A DNA stretch of 15,927 bases from an uncultured Oscillibacter sp. (GTDB lineage: Bacteria > Bacillota > Clostridia > Oscillospirales > Oscillospiraceae): the NCBI GenBank assembly GCA_947245315.1, contig CAMXNV010000023.1, positions 1 through 15,927 of the forward strand, in the 5' to 3' direction. Position numbers and translations under genes: made by a program. Shown piece after piece: positions 1-7,524 of this stretch; position 1 is the stretch's first letter, and each line of letters starts with the position of its first letter. Under the pieces are notes generated by a model. The model was not told the origin of the DNA and did not search any database. It worked only from the letters and a program-made list of their open reading frames with translations.

Positions 1-2
1 TG

Positions 3-866
<864 letters not shown>

Positions 867-905
867 TCGCCGCCCCTTCCTCCCCGATAGACAAAGAGGC
901 GCGAT

Positions 906-931
906 CCCCGGCGGCGGGCCCGCCGCCGGGG
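906..931. repeat. Perfect 26-bp GC palindrome between ATPase and binding-protein genes
   Basis: The half-site CCCCGGCGGCGGG is followed directly by its exact reverse complement, giving a 13+13 inverted repeat. As RNA it would form a very stable hairpin once a few central bases open as a loop. No T-run follows on the + strand, so it does not look like a normal intrinsic terminator. Its place between the ATPase stop and the lipoprotein gene suggests an RNA-stability or partial-termination element that sets a higher level of binding protein than of ATPase. That role is inferred. Confidence 0.6.
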
Positions 932-1015
932 CATGGGCAAATCCCTTTGTCCCGTCTCCTTGGCTATACATATTCCCGCGTCAAACATTCCCCCAAAACG
1001 AAAGGAGAAGATCTG

Positions 1016-2356
1016 ATGAAGAAGAAACTCTTTGCACTGCTGATGGCTCTGGTTATGGTCCTCAGCCTGGCCGCCTGCGGCGGAGACAAGGGCGGAGACA
1101 CCGCCCAGCAGCCCGCCGACTCCGGCTCCTCCAGCGATACTCAGCAGCCCGCCGAGGGCGACTCCGGCTCCGATGCCGTCTCCACCCTGCCGGTAGGCTA
1201 TGACATCGAAACCGACACGAACAACTATGGACCCTACTATGACGAATGGAGCGATATGTCCGACGAGGAGCTCTATGAAATGGCTCAGCAGGAAGTGGCC
1301 AACGGAGCCAAGGAAATCACGGTCTACGCCACCTCCTCCAAGATGCTGAAAGCCGAGGAGCCCTTCGAAGAGATGTATCCCGGCCTGGACCTGGTGGTGG
1401 CCGACCTGGACTCCGACGAGGTTCTGAGCAAGGCCCAGATCGAAAATGAGACCAATAATATCACGGCGGATGTCCTGCAAACCAAGGATGTCAACGGAGA
1501 AGTCTTCCACGAGTACTATGCCAACGGAGTCATTGAGCCCTTCTATCCCAAAGACATCTGCACCCACATTGCCGAGGAGAACCTGAAGTACAGCTATCCC
1601 CTGTATTCCTCTCAGGCCTTCTGGTACTACAACACCGAGGCGTTCCCCGATGGCCAGCCCATCCACAGCTGGTGGGAGATCATCGAAAAGGATGACGCCG
1701 GAAACCAGAAATATGCCCTGTACACCAAGGAAATCGGTCAGGAGACCGCCTACCTGTCCCTGTTCGCCAGCTTCATCATCAATGCGGATGAAATGGCCCA
1801 GTCCTACAAGGACATCTATGGCACGGACCTGGAGTACACCTATGACGCCTCCAGCTTCGCCTTCGAGGTTCCCGAGAACAACGCGGGCGTGGAGTACCTG
1901 TGGCGCTTCACCCAGGCCAAGATGACCTTCATCGGCGACGGCGACGAGCTGGTCCTGGCCGTGCACAACTCCACCGCCGATCAGCCCGCCCTGGCCCTGG
2001 CCTCCGCCGGCAAGATCGAGAACCGGGAGGAGTCCGGCTATAATATCGACTGGTGCATCAACCTCAGCCCCTACACCGCCCTGCTGAACACCGAGTCCAT
2101 GTTCGTGGTCCAGGGCTGCGACAACCCCGCGGGCGCCCGTCTGTTCATCCGCTACATCACCGGCGGCGCGGACTGCCAGAGCGGCGGCCTGAAGCCCTTC
2201 ACCAAGGTGGGCAACTGGCCCCTGCGCGACGACTTCGTGGATGAGAAGAACCCCGCCAAGCTGCCCGAGCTGGGCGCCCGGGCCAACGACCTGGTCGCCA
2301 TCTACAACATCTATCCCGACGTGCAGGATATGTGGATGTACTGGCTGAACCAGTAA
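1016..2356 (+). CDS. ABC transporter substrate-binding lipoprotein
   Basis: This is an extracellular solute-binding protein of 446 aa, lipid-anchored to the membrane. The signal peptide MKKKLFALLMALVMVLSLAAC has an LAAC lipobox with Cys21, followed by a Gly/Ser/Gln/Pro-rich spacer. The region starting EITVYATSSKMLKAEEPFEE and continuing through ADVLQTKDVNGEVF resembles the first lobe of Fe(3+)/polyamine/phosphonate-type binding proteins (SBP family 1/6). The ATG at 1016 is chosen over in-frame upstream codons because AAAGGAG at 1001-1007 sits 8 nt before it and the signal peptide starts exactly there. It follows its ATPase in the same direction. The transported substrate is unknown; iron, polyamine and phosphonate types are all possible. 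Confidence 0.93.
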   Translation: MKKKLFALLMALVMVLSLAACGGDKGGDTAQQPADSGSSSDTQQPAEGDSGSDAVSTLPVGYDIETDTNNYGPYYDEWSDMSDEELYEMAQQEVANGAKEITVYATSSKMLKAEEPFEEMYPGLDLVVADLDSDEVLSKAQIENETNNITADVLQTKDVNGEVFHEYYANGVIEPFYPKDICTHIAEENLKYSYPLYSSQAFWYYNTEAFPDGQPIHSWWEIIEKDDAGNQKYALYTKEIGQETAYLSLFASFIINADEMAQSYKDIYGTDLEYTYDASSFAFEVPENNAGVEYLWRFTQAKMTFIGDGDELVLAVHNSTADQPALALASAGKIENREESGYNIDWCINLSPYTALLNTESMFVVQGCDNPAGARLFIRYITGGADCQSGGLKPFTKVGNWPLRDDFVDEKNPAKLPELGARANDLVAIYNIYPDVQDMWMYWLNQ

Positions 2357-2396
2357 TCCTTCCCCCTCCAATCGCCGCGTTTCACAGCTAAGCTGA

Positions 2397-2428
2397 GCGG
2401 GCGGCCATCCGGCCGCCCGCCCGTTTTC
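2397..2428 (+). terminator. Weak intrinsic terminator after binding protein
   Basis: A perfect 10-bp stem GCGGGCGGCC (2397-2406) pairs with GGCCGCCCGC (2411-2420) around an ATCC loop, 40 nt after the stop of the binding-protein gene. The tail is only CCGTTTTC, so termination may be partial. This would leave read-through into the next genes. A second overlapping stem, CCGTTT (2421-2426) with AAACGG (2433-2438), includes the T-run and could compete with the first. Confidence 0.6.
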
Positions 2429-2440
2429 TAAGAAACGGTG

Positions 2441-2483
2441 TTCACAGCCGAGAATCAAATCAAACCGGCTTCCCGCCTGTGAA
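2441..2483 (+). repeat. Inverted repeat TTCACAG / CTGTGAA upstream of the 4-TM gene
   Basis: TTCACAG at 2441-2447 is the exact reverse complement of CTGTGAA at 2477-2483. An inner CCG/CGG pairing lies between them. A further direct copy of TTCACAG lies at 2382-2388. The structure is 19 nt before the AAGGAGG ribosome site of the next gene and could be a leader hairpin or a protein-binding site. This is weak evidence, based on the repeat alone. Confidence 0.3.
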
Positions 2484-2515
2484 TGCCGCTTCTTGTATTT
2501 TTAAGGAGGAATCCC

Positions 2516-3055
2516 ATGGCAAATCCCATCCGGCAAAAAGAGATCGACGAGCGGGTCGGCAAATTCGCCGACAAGTTCTGGGGCGCGTTCCAGATGACGG
2601 AGAACGGCAGGGTCAAAAGTACCATCCTGCTCTATTCCTTCTGCCTCTGCTGGGTGCTTCTGGCCCTTTACGGCGGCTGCTTCGCCCTGCTCAATCCCTG
2701 GCTGGACGCCTGGCTCCAGGGCGCGGGCGCGCCCACCCTGCTGATCAGCCTGGCGGAGGCCCTGGTCCCCGCCGCCGTGGGGACGGCCGTGGCCTCCCTG
2801 GCCTGGCTGCTCCCCGGGGACAAGCGCCTGCTCCCCGCCGGCTACATCTGGCTGACCCTGCTGATTCTGGCCTGCCTCATCGCGCTGGTCATCATGATGG
2901 GTTGGAAAGACATGGGGCTGATCCTCCAGTTCTTCGGCATGTTCACCCTGGCGCCCCTGGTGCTGGGCCTGGGCTCATCCCTGTTGGTCTATTATCGAAT
3001 TTGGAAAAAAAGGCCCCCTGCCGGTGACCCGGCAAGGCCTTGGAAAAGGCAGTGA
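2516..3055 (+). CDS. Four-helix membrane protein of unknown function
   Basis: This is a 179-aa protein that I do not recognise. The start at 2516 is set by AAGGAGG at 2503-2509 with 6-nt spacing; an upstream in-frame ATG at 2483 lacks a site. A polar N-terminus (residues 1-34) is followed by four hydrophobic stretches at about 35-59, 73-98, 106-128 and 133-160, then a basic tail rich in Lys, Arg and Pro. It is too short for an ABC permease and has no visible EAA loop. It sits between the ABC binding protein and a HAD hydrolase gene that starts 6 nt after its stop, so it is probably co-transcribed with the hydrolase. Its last codons are written over a hairpin with an A-tract (see terminator-like element at 3005-3041). 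Confidence 0.85.
   Translation: MANPIRQKEIDERVGKFADKFWGAFQMTENGRVKSTILLYSFCLCWVLLALYGGCFALLNPWLDAWLQGAGAPTLLISLAEALVPAAVGTAVASLAWLLPGDKRLLPAGYIWLTLLILACLIALVIMMGWKDMGLILQFFGMFTLAPLVLGLGSSLLVYYRIWKKRPPAGDPARPWKRQ
3005..3041 (-). terminator. Terminator-like hairpin facing the minus strand, inside the end of the 4-TM gene
   Basis: An inner stem TGCCGG (3019-3024) pairs with CCGGCA (3029-3034), and an outer stem AAGGCC (3010-3015) pairs with GGCCTT (3036-3041), with a small CCC/A bulge. Seven A residues at 3005-3011 precede the hairpin on the + strand. Read on the minus strand this is a stem followed by a T-run, the form of an intrinsic terminator. On the + strand there is no T-run. It could stop antisense transcription or be a relic of a former intergenic region. 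Function is inferred from shape only. Confidence 0.45.
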
Positions 3056-3061
3056 GCATTT

Positions 3062-3805
3062 ATGATTAACACCGTACTATTCGACATGGGCGGAACTCTG
3101 GAGGATATCTGCATCGACGAGGCCAGCAAGCAAGCTTCCGCCGAGGGCGTCCTCCGCATCCTGGCCGCCCACGGCCATCCCCTGTCCCTGGATATTCCCG
3201 CCGCCATCCAGGCCTTTGCCGAGGGGTGGGACCGTTACGCCGCCTACCGGGGCCCCACCAACCGGGAGCTGAAGCCCGAGGAGATCTGGGGCAATTACAT
3301 CCTGCCGGAGCTGGGCTTTGACGCCGTGAAGCCCTTTGCCGAGGAGCTGGCCCACATGTGGGAGGTCACCCACTACCACCGCCAACTCCGCCCCCACGTG
3401 AAGGAGATGCTGGAGGGCTTGAAGGGCCTGGGCATGAAGCTGGGCGTCATCAGCAACACCGCCGCCCTCTACCAGGTCTTCCGGACGCTGGAGGAGTACG
3501 GCATCCGGGATTACTTCCAGGACGTGACCCTCTCCTCCGTCACCGGCTACCGGAAGCCGGACCCCAACATTTTCCTGGTCTCCCTGAATCAAGTTCGCTC
3601 CAAACCGGAAAACTGTGCCTATGTAGGCGACACCTATTCCCGGGACGTCATCGGCCCCCAGAACCTGGGCTTCGGGGCCACCTTCCACATCCACTCCTTC
3701 CTGACCCAGTCCCGGGACGGCGACGTGCCCAAGGACGTCCGGGCCACCTACACCATTCAGGACATCTACGAGGTCTACACCATCCTGAAGGATCACGCGA
3801 ACTGA
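3062..3805 (+). CDS. HAD-superfamily hydrolase (HAD-IA type) with substituted motif I
   Basis: This is a 247-aa cytoplasmic hydrolase, probably acting on a small phosphorylated metabolite. Motif I is FDMGGTL with nucleophile Asp8, but the usual second Asp, the general acid/base, is Gly10. Motif II is VISNT (Ser131), motif III is YRKPDPNIF (Lys165) and motif IV is YVGDTYSRDV (Asp190 and Asp195). A helical cap region at about residues 16-105 gives the HAD-IA layout. It starts 6 nt after the 4-TM gene and ends 14 nt before the VOC gene, so the three are probably one operon. FDxGGTL variants occur in natural HAD proteins, so the Gly does not prove inactivity. The substrate is unknown. Confidence 0.9.
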   Translation: MINTVLFDMGGTLEDICIDEASKQASAEGVLRILAAHGHPLSLDIPAAIQAFAEGWDRYAAYRGPTNRELKPEEIWGNYILPELGFDAVKPFAEELAHMWEVTHYHRQLRPHVKEMLEGLKGLGMKLGVISNTAALYQVFRTLEEYGIRDYFQDVTLSSVTGYRKPDPNIFLVSLNQVRSKPENCAYVGDTYSRDVIGPQNLGFGATFHIHSFLTQSRDGDVPKDVRATYTIQDIYEVYTILKDHAN

Positions 3806-3819
3806 AAGGCGGCAAGCTT

Positions 3820-4182
3820 ATGTTCTACACCTTCAATCACTTCAATTTCAACGTCACCGACCTGGACCGCTCCCTGGCCTTCTACAAGGAGGCCCTGGGT
3901 CTGGAGCCGGTCCGCCGGAAGGAGGCGGACGACGGCAGCTTCGTCATCGTCTTCCTGGGGGACCGCCGGACCACCTTCCGCCTGGAGCTCACCTGGCTCC
4001 GGGACCATCCCCAGAAGTACGACATGGGCGAGTGCGAGTTCCACCTGGCCATGAAGGCCGAGGACTACGAGGCGGCCCACGCCAAGCACCAGGAGATGGG
4101 CTGCGTCTGCTTCGAGAATCCCGCCATGGGCATCTATTTCATCAGCGATCCGGACGGGTACTGGATTGAGATTATCCCCTGA
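3820..4182 (+). CDS. VOC family protein, glyoxalase I-like
   Basis: This is a 120-aa single-domain vicinal oxygen chelate protein. It aligns by eye with lactoylglutathione lyase: FNHFNFNVTDLDRSLAFYKE at the start, LELTWL then QKYDMGECEFHLAM in the middle, and ISDPDGYWIEIIP at the end. The four metal ligands of GloA correspond to His7, Glu56, His75 and Glu117, and all are present. A role in methylglyoxal removal with a thiol cofactor is likely, but other VOC activities cannot be excluded. The start at 3820 fits the N-terminal ligand position; the ribosome site (GAAAGGCGG) is only moderate. It is the last gene of the group and is followed by a strong terminator. Confidence 0.9.
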   Translation: MFYTFNHFNFNVTDLDRSLAFYKEALGLEPVRRKEADDGSFVIVFLGDRRTTFRLELTWLRDHPQKYDMGECEFHLAMKAEDYEAAHAKHQEMGCVCFENPAMGIYFISDPDGYWIEIIP

Positions 4183-4188
4183 CGAACA

Positions 4189-4224
4189 GGCCGCCGGTCC
4201 GAAGGGACCGGCGGCCATTTTTTC
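4189..4224 (+). terminator. Strong intrinsic terminator
   Basis: A perfect 12-bp stem GGCCGCCGGTCC (4189-4200) pairs with GGACCGGCGGCC (4205-4216) around a GAAG loop and is followed by ATTTTTTC. It lies 6 nt after the VOC stop codon and marks the left edge of the region with defence genes. Confidence 0.95.
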
Positions 4225-4265
4225 TTCTACAGCTCCCAACCCCGGGCTTAACCCGGCCCATCCGC

Positions 4266-4294
4266 TTTACAAAGCCCCGCCTACGTTATATACT
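4266..4294 (+). promoter_or_regulatory. Sigma-A type promoter for the SLATT gene
   Basis: A -35 box TTTACA (4266-4271) and a -10 box TATACT (4289-4294) each match the consensus at 5 of 6 positions, with an ideal 17-bp spacer. Transcription would start near 4301, about 35 nt before the ATG. The SLATT gene therefore appears to have its own promoter, independent of the metabolic genes and of rdrAB. Confidence 0.75.
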
Positions 4295-4335
4295 AAAGGC
4301 GTTACATACAGACAGAAAAGGAGAGAACATCCAAG

Positions 4336-4896
4336 ATGTGCAAAGAGAGACCTTTTCCCGGGTTGATGATGGAACACCGCCTGATGTCGGACCTGGAGAG
4401 CGCCCTGCCGGACGGCATTGTCAAAACCCGCGTGATCTACCTCCTCCGGTGGTATCACAAAAAGGCGGCCCACTATAAATTCGTCACCTACATCGCCACC
4501 GGCCTGTCCGTCACCCTGCCCGCCTTCCTCTCCCTGCTCAATACGAACGTGGGCAAGGAGCTCCTGGGCTCCGCGTGCGCGGGCCGTCTCCTGGTCATCC
4601 TGCCGCTCCTGAGCTCCGTTGGAGCCGGGTTCTACGCCTTCATCCAAAGCCGGACCAACTGGATTCGCTACCGGCTGGCCGCCGAGCGGATCAAGCGGGA
4701 GACCGTCCTCTATATCAATACCTACAGCAAAGGCTACAGCCAGTCCGCCGAGCAGGAGTTCCTGCAAAGGATCGAGGACATCTGTGCCAACGAGGTCCTG
4801 GAGTGGGAGAACCTCCGGGGGGAGGCGCAGCAGACTCCGCAGCAGGCCCCGCCCCAGCTCCCGGAGGCTCCTACATCCGTCCAAGAAGACGAGTGA
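4336..4896 (+). CDS. SLATT/DUF4231-like two-TM membrane protein, likely RADAR accessory
   Basis: This is a 186-aa protein with two hydrophobic helices at about residues 49-69 and 84-104. A conserved-looking cytosolic segment follows, beginning TNWIRYRLAAERIKRETVLY and ending in EVLEWENLR. The W-R-AE-K-E-Y pattern after a two-helix hairpin is typical of SLATT/DUF4231 proteins, predicted membrane effectors of nucleotide-linked defence systems. The tail is rich in Gln, Pro and Glu. The start at 4336 is preceded by AAGGAGAG with about 10-nt spacing. SLATT or Csx27 membrane proteins are reported as optional partners of RdrA/RdrB. Here the gene faces rdrB and the last 26 nt of the two genes overlap tail to tail. 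Family assignment is by eye. Confidence 0.8.
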   Translation: MCKERPFPGLMMEHRLMSDLESALPDGIVKTRVIYLLRWYHKKAAHYKFVTYIATGLSVTLPAFLSLLNTNVGKELLGSACAGRLLVILPLLSSVGAGFYAFIQSRTNWIRYRLAAERIKRETVLYINTYSKGYSQSAEQEFLQRIEDICANEVLEWENLRGEAQQTPQQAPPQLPEAPTSVQEDE

Positions 4897-7495
4897 GCCG
4901 CCGCTCCTCCGCCTGGGGGAATACCATGTCCAGGCCCATGGTGCGCACGTGGTCCAGGTAATCCAGGGCGGCGTCGTTGCTCACCATGCGCTTGCCCGCC
5001 CGGTCCCGCCGGGAGGTGAGGGCACAGTAGAGCAGGGCATACTCGTTCTCCAGGGAGGTGTCGAAAATCCCCTGGTCGTCCGTGTTGATGGACACCCGCA
5101 GCTGGGTCTGCCGGTCCGTGCACTCCGGCAGGTCCAGCCCCCGGCTGTTGAAGCAGAAAATGGGGTGCTTCTCATACCTCCGGAAGGAGCCGATCAAATA
5201 ATTGGACGAGGGGTTGCACTCCACGCAGATATCCCGGTCCATCAGCCGTTCCCGCATGGCGGCCTGCACGGCGGCCAGCAGCACGGTATACTCCCGGTCC
5301 GCCGTGAAGGCCTCCACCCGCTGCCCCTCCCAGCGGACGCGGCCGCTGAACTGATAGGCGTGGACCATCTCCCGGACCTCCCGGTCCTTCCGGCAGTCCT
5401 CCAGCTCCCCCTGGGCGTTGTTCTTCCGGAAGGCTCCGTAGCGGTGCGCGTCCAGCCGGGGCCAAAGGAGCCCCAGGGCCTGGTCCGGGTCCAGCACCGG
5501 GTCCCGGTAGAGCTCCGGGTCATCCCCCCGCAGCTTCCAGCCCCGCCAATAGGCCTCCAGGGTCCCGCCGGGAACGTCCTGCCCATAGATCCGGCGCAGC
5601 AGGCTCTCCGCCTGCTGGGTCAGCCGGGTCCGGAGGGCGGAGGGCATCTCCACGCCCCACTCCAAGCTCCGAAACAGCAGCCAGACCAAATTGTCCAGCA
5701 AATCCTGAGCCGGCAGAACCGTCTGCCGGTTCTTCAATTTGTAATACCCCTCGGGCTCCACGCCCAGGGACAGGCCGTGGCCCAGCCGGGCGCCGTCCTC
5801 CAGGTTGAGGAAGCGCACCGCCTCGTCCACCGCCCGCAGTCCGTCCGCCAGGTCCAGGAAGTCCTCCCCCGCGTGATAGGTGGCCCCCAGCCGGGGCCAG
5901 CGGCGGGGCAGGTCCCCCGGCGTCGAGAACCAGGGCACAAAGCCCCGCAGGAAGCGGAAGGCGGTGGCGAAGACCTCCGGCCTACAGCCCACCTCGTGGG
6001 AGGCTGCGTCGATGCCCCGGATCAGGCCGCAGAGCTGGGGGCTCCGCTCCAAGGCCCGGGCGATCATCCGGGCCTGGCGCTGCACCATCAGCCGCAGGTC
6101 GTGGTGCCGGGCGGGGATGGTCAGCCCGGAGACCTCCCGGTCCACCATGGGCAGGGGGGCCTTGGCAAAGTGGAGGACGTAGAAGAGACGCCGGTCCTCC
6201 TCCGGACCCGTTCCCCCGCCCCTCTCCGGGTCTATGGGCCGGATCAGGCGCTGGGGCAGGCACACGTTCCGGCGCAGCTCCTCCCGGCGCCGCCCCGGCA
6301 TCACCCGGAGCTCCAGGGAGCGGCACACGCCCTCCCCCGCCGCCGCCAGGGTGGCGGAGATGGCCAGCCGGTTGGCCTCCGCCCAATAGGCGGGGTCATC
6401 CCCCCAGATCAGGCTCTTCCGGTCCTGATACATGGAGAAATTCCGGAAGCCGTACCGCCCATTGTTTTGGATCAGCTCATTGCGCAGGGCGTTTTTCAGC
6501 AGCAAATACAGGTGGAACCCGTTGGCCTCCCGCCGGGAGAAGTCCCCCTGGTAGCAGAGGCGGAAGCAGTCGTACAGGAATCTCCGCTCCCCCGTGAGGA
6601 AGCGGGTGGGACACTCGGGGTCCAGGAAGCCCTCTCCGGAGATGGCGTAGTCCAGGCAGGCGGGCCGTCCCCCCGCACGGGGAAGCCGGGCCCCGTAGAG
6701 GAAGCGCACGCTCTCCACCCGCTCCCGGATCAGCCTCCGCTTCTCCCGGCCCGGGAAGGGCAGGAAAATCTCCTCCTCGCCCCTGGTCCGCAGGAAGAGG
6801 GTGGCCCGGAGCCAGGCGGCCAAGTGAATCCGGTCCTCCCAGGGCATTTGGTTGTCCTGCTCCCCCCAGGCGGCGGCGCTGTGGACATTGTCCTGGAACA
6901 AGGGGTCGGCGAAATAGCGGCGGGCCTTCCCCGGGCGGTTCATCAGGTAGCCCCAGGTGAGGGCGAAGCTCTGGGTGGAGCCGTTGAGGTGGTAGTGGTT
7001 TTCCGCCAGCCCCCGGGAGACCATGTTCCGCAGCTCGGAGCTGTCCGTGCGCACGGCGGCGGGCCAGCTGAAATCCCGGCTGAAGCAGCCTTCCTCCACG
7101 TCCCGCCACGCCAAGGCGGCGCAGGTGAAGAGGTCCTGCCCCAGGGCCAGGGTCAGCTCCCGCCACGCCAGGGCCTCCCCCTGACGGAACAGGGGGTGGC
7201 CGTCCGGGAAGCAGAGGAGCTCCTTGCCGCACAGGGCGGGCAGGGTGAAAATCCCGCCCCGGGGCCGGGCTCGCAGGCAGTCCCGCAGATCGTAGTAATA
7301 CTGGCTCAGCTCGTCCTCCGTGCGCTCCTGGGCCAGGTCCCGGGCGCAGCGCAGGTACAGCCGCCGGGAGGCGGCCTCCGCCCTGCCGCCCTCCTCCAGC
7401 CAGCGGAAGGAGGGCGTTTTTTTCAATACGGAGCACAGCAGCTCCGGCGGGCACTGCTGAAACAGCACCTGGGTGTGAATGCTGATGGGGATCAT
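4871..7495 (-). CDS. rdrB: RADAR adenosine deaminase RdrB
   Basis: This is an 874-aa protein with a complete but widely spaced adenosine deaminase motif set. It has ENHYHLNGS (His167 and His169, metal), TYHAGED (His541, Glu544), RLGHGLSLG (His573), VECNPSSN (about 758-765) and SINTDDQG (Asp806, Asp807). The ADA fold with large insertions, more than twice the length of an ordinary ADA (about 330-350 aa), is the hallmark of RdrB. In RADAR, RdrB forms a large shell and deaminates adenosine in RNA and/or ATP/dATP to inosine forms during phage infection. The start at 7495 is preceded by GGAGG (complement at 7502-7506) with 6-nt spacing. It begins 29 nt after the rdrA stop, so the two form an operon. 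Its TAG stop lies inside the 3' end of the convergent SLATT gene. GC is very high (47 of 60 bases at 6241-6300). Confidence 0.88.
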   Translation of the reverse strand: MIPISIHTQVLFQQCPPELLCSVLKKTPSFRWLEEGGRAEAASRRLYLRCARDLAQERTEDELSQYYYDLRDCLRARPRGGIFTLPALCGKELLCFPDGHPLFRQGEALAWRELTLALGQDLFTCAALAWRDVEEGCFSRDFSWPAAVRTDSSELRNMVSRGLAENHYHLNGSTQSFALTWGYLMNRPGKARRYFADPLFQDNVHSAAAWGEQDNQMPWEDRIHLAAWLRATLFLRTRGEEEIFLPFPGREKRRLIRERVESVRFLYGARLPRAGGRPACLDYAISGEGFLDPECPTRFLTGERRFLYDCFRLCYQGDFSRREANGFHLYLLLKNALRNELIQNNGRYGFRNFSMYQDRKSLIWGDDPAYWAEANRLAISATLAAAGEGVCRSLELRVMPGRRREELRRNVCLPQRLIRPIDPERGGGTGPEEDRRLFYVLHFAKAPLPMVDREVSGLTIPARHHDLRLMVQRQARMIARALERSPQLCGLIRGIDAASHEVGCRPEVFATAFRFLRGFVPWFSTPGDLPRRWPRLGATYHAGEDFLDLADGLRAVDEAVRFLNLEDGARLGHGLSLGVEPEGYYKLKNRQTVLPAQDLLDNLVWLLFRSLEWGVEMPSALRTRLTQQAESLLRRIYGQDVPGGTLEAYWRGWKLRGDDPELYRDPVLDPDQALGLLWPRLDAHRYGAFRKNNAQGELEDCRKDREVREMVHAYQFSGRVRWEGQRVEAFTADREYTVLLAAVQAAMRERLMDRDICVECNPSSNYLIGSFRRYEKHPIFCFNSRGLDLPECTDRQTQLRVSINTDDQGIFDTSLENEYALLYCALTSRRDRAGKRMVSNDAALDYLDHVRTMGLDMVFPQAEERRLTRLLGRM

Positions 7496-7524
7496 CTCGC
7501 CCCTCCTCTCCGGCTCGGTGACCG

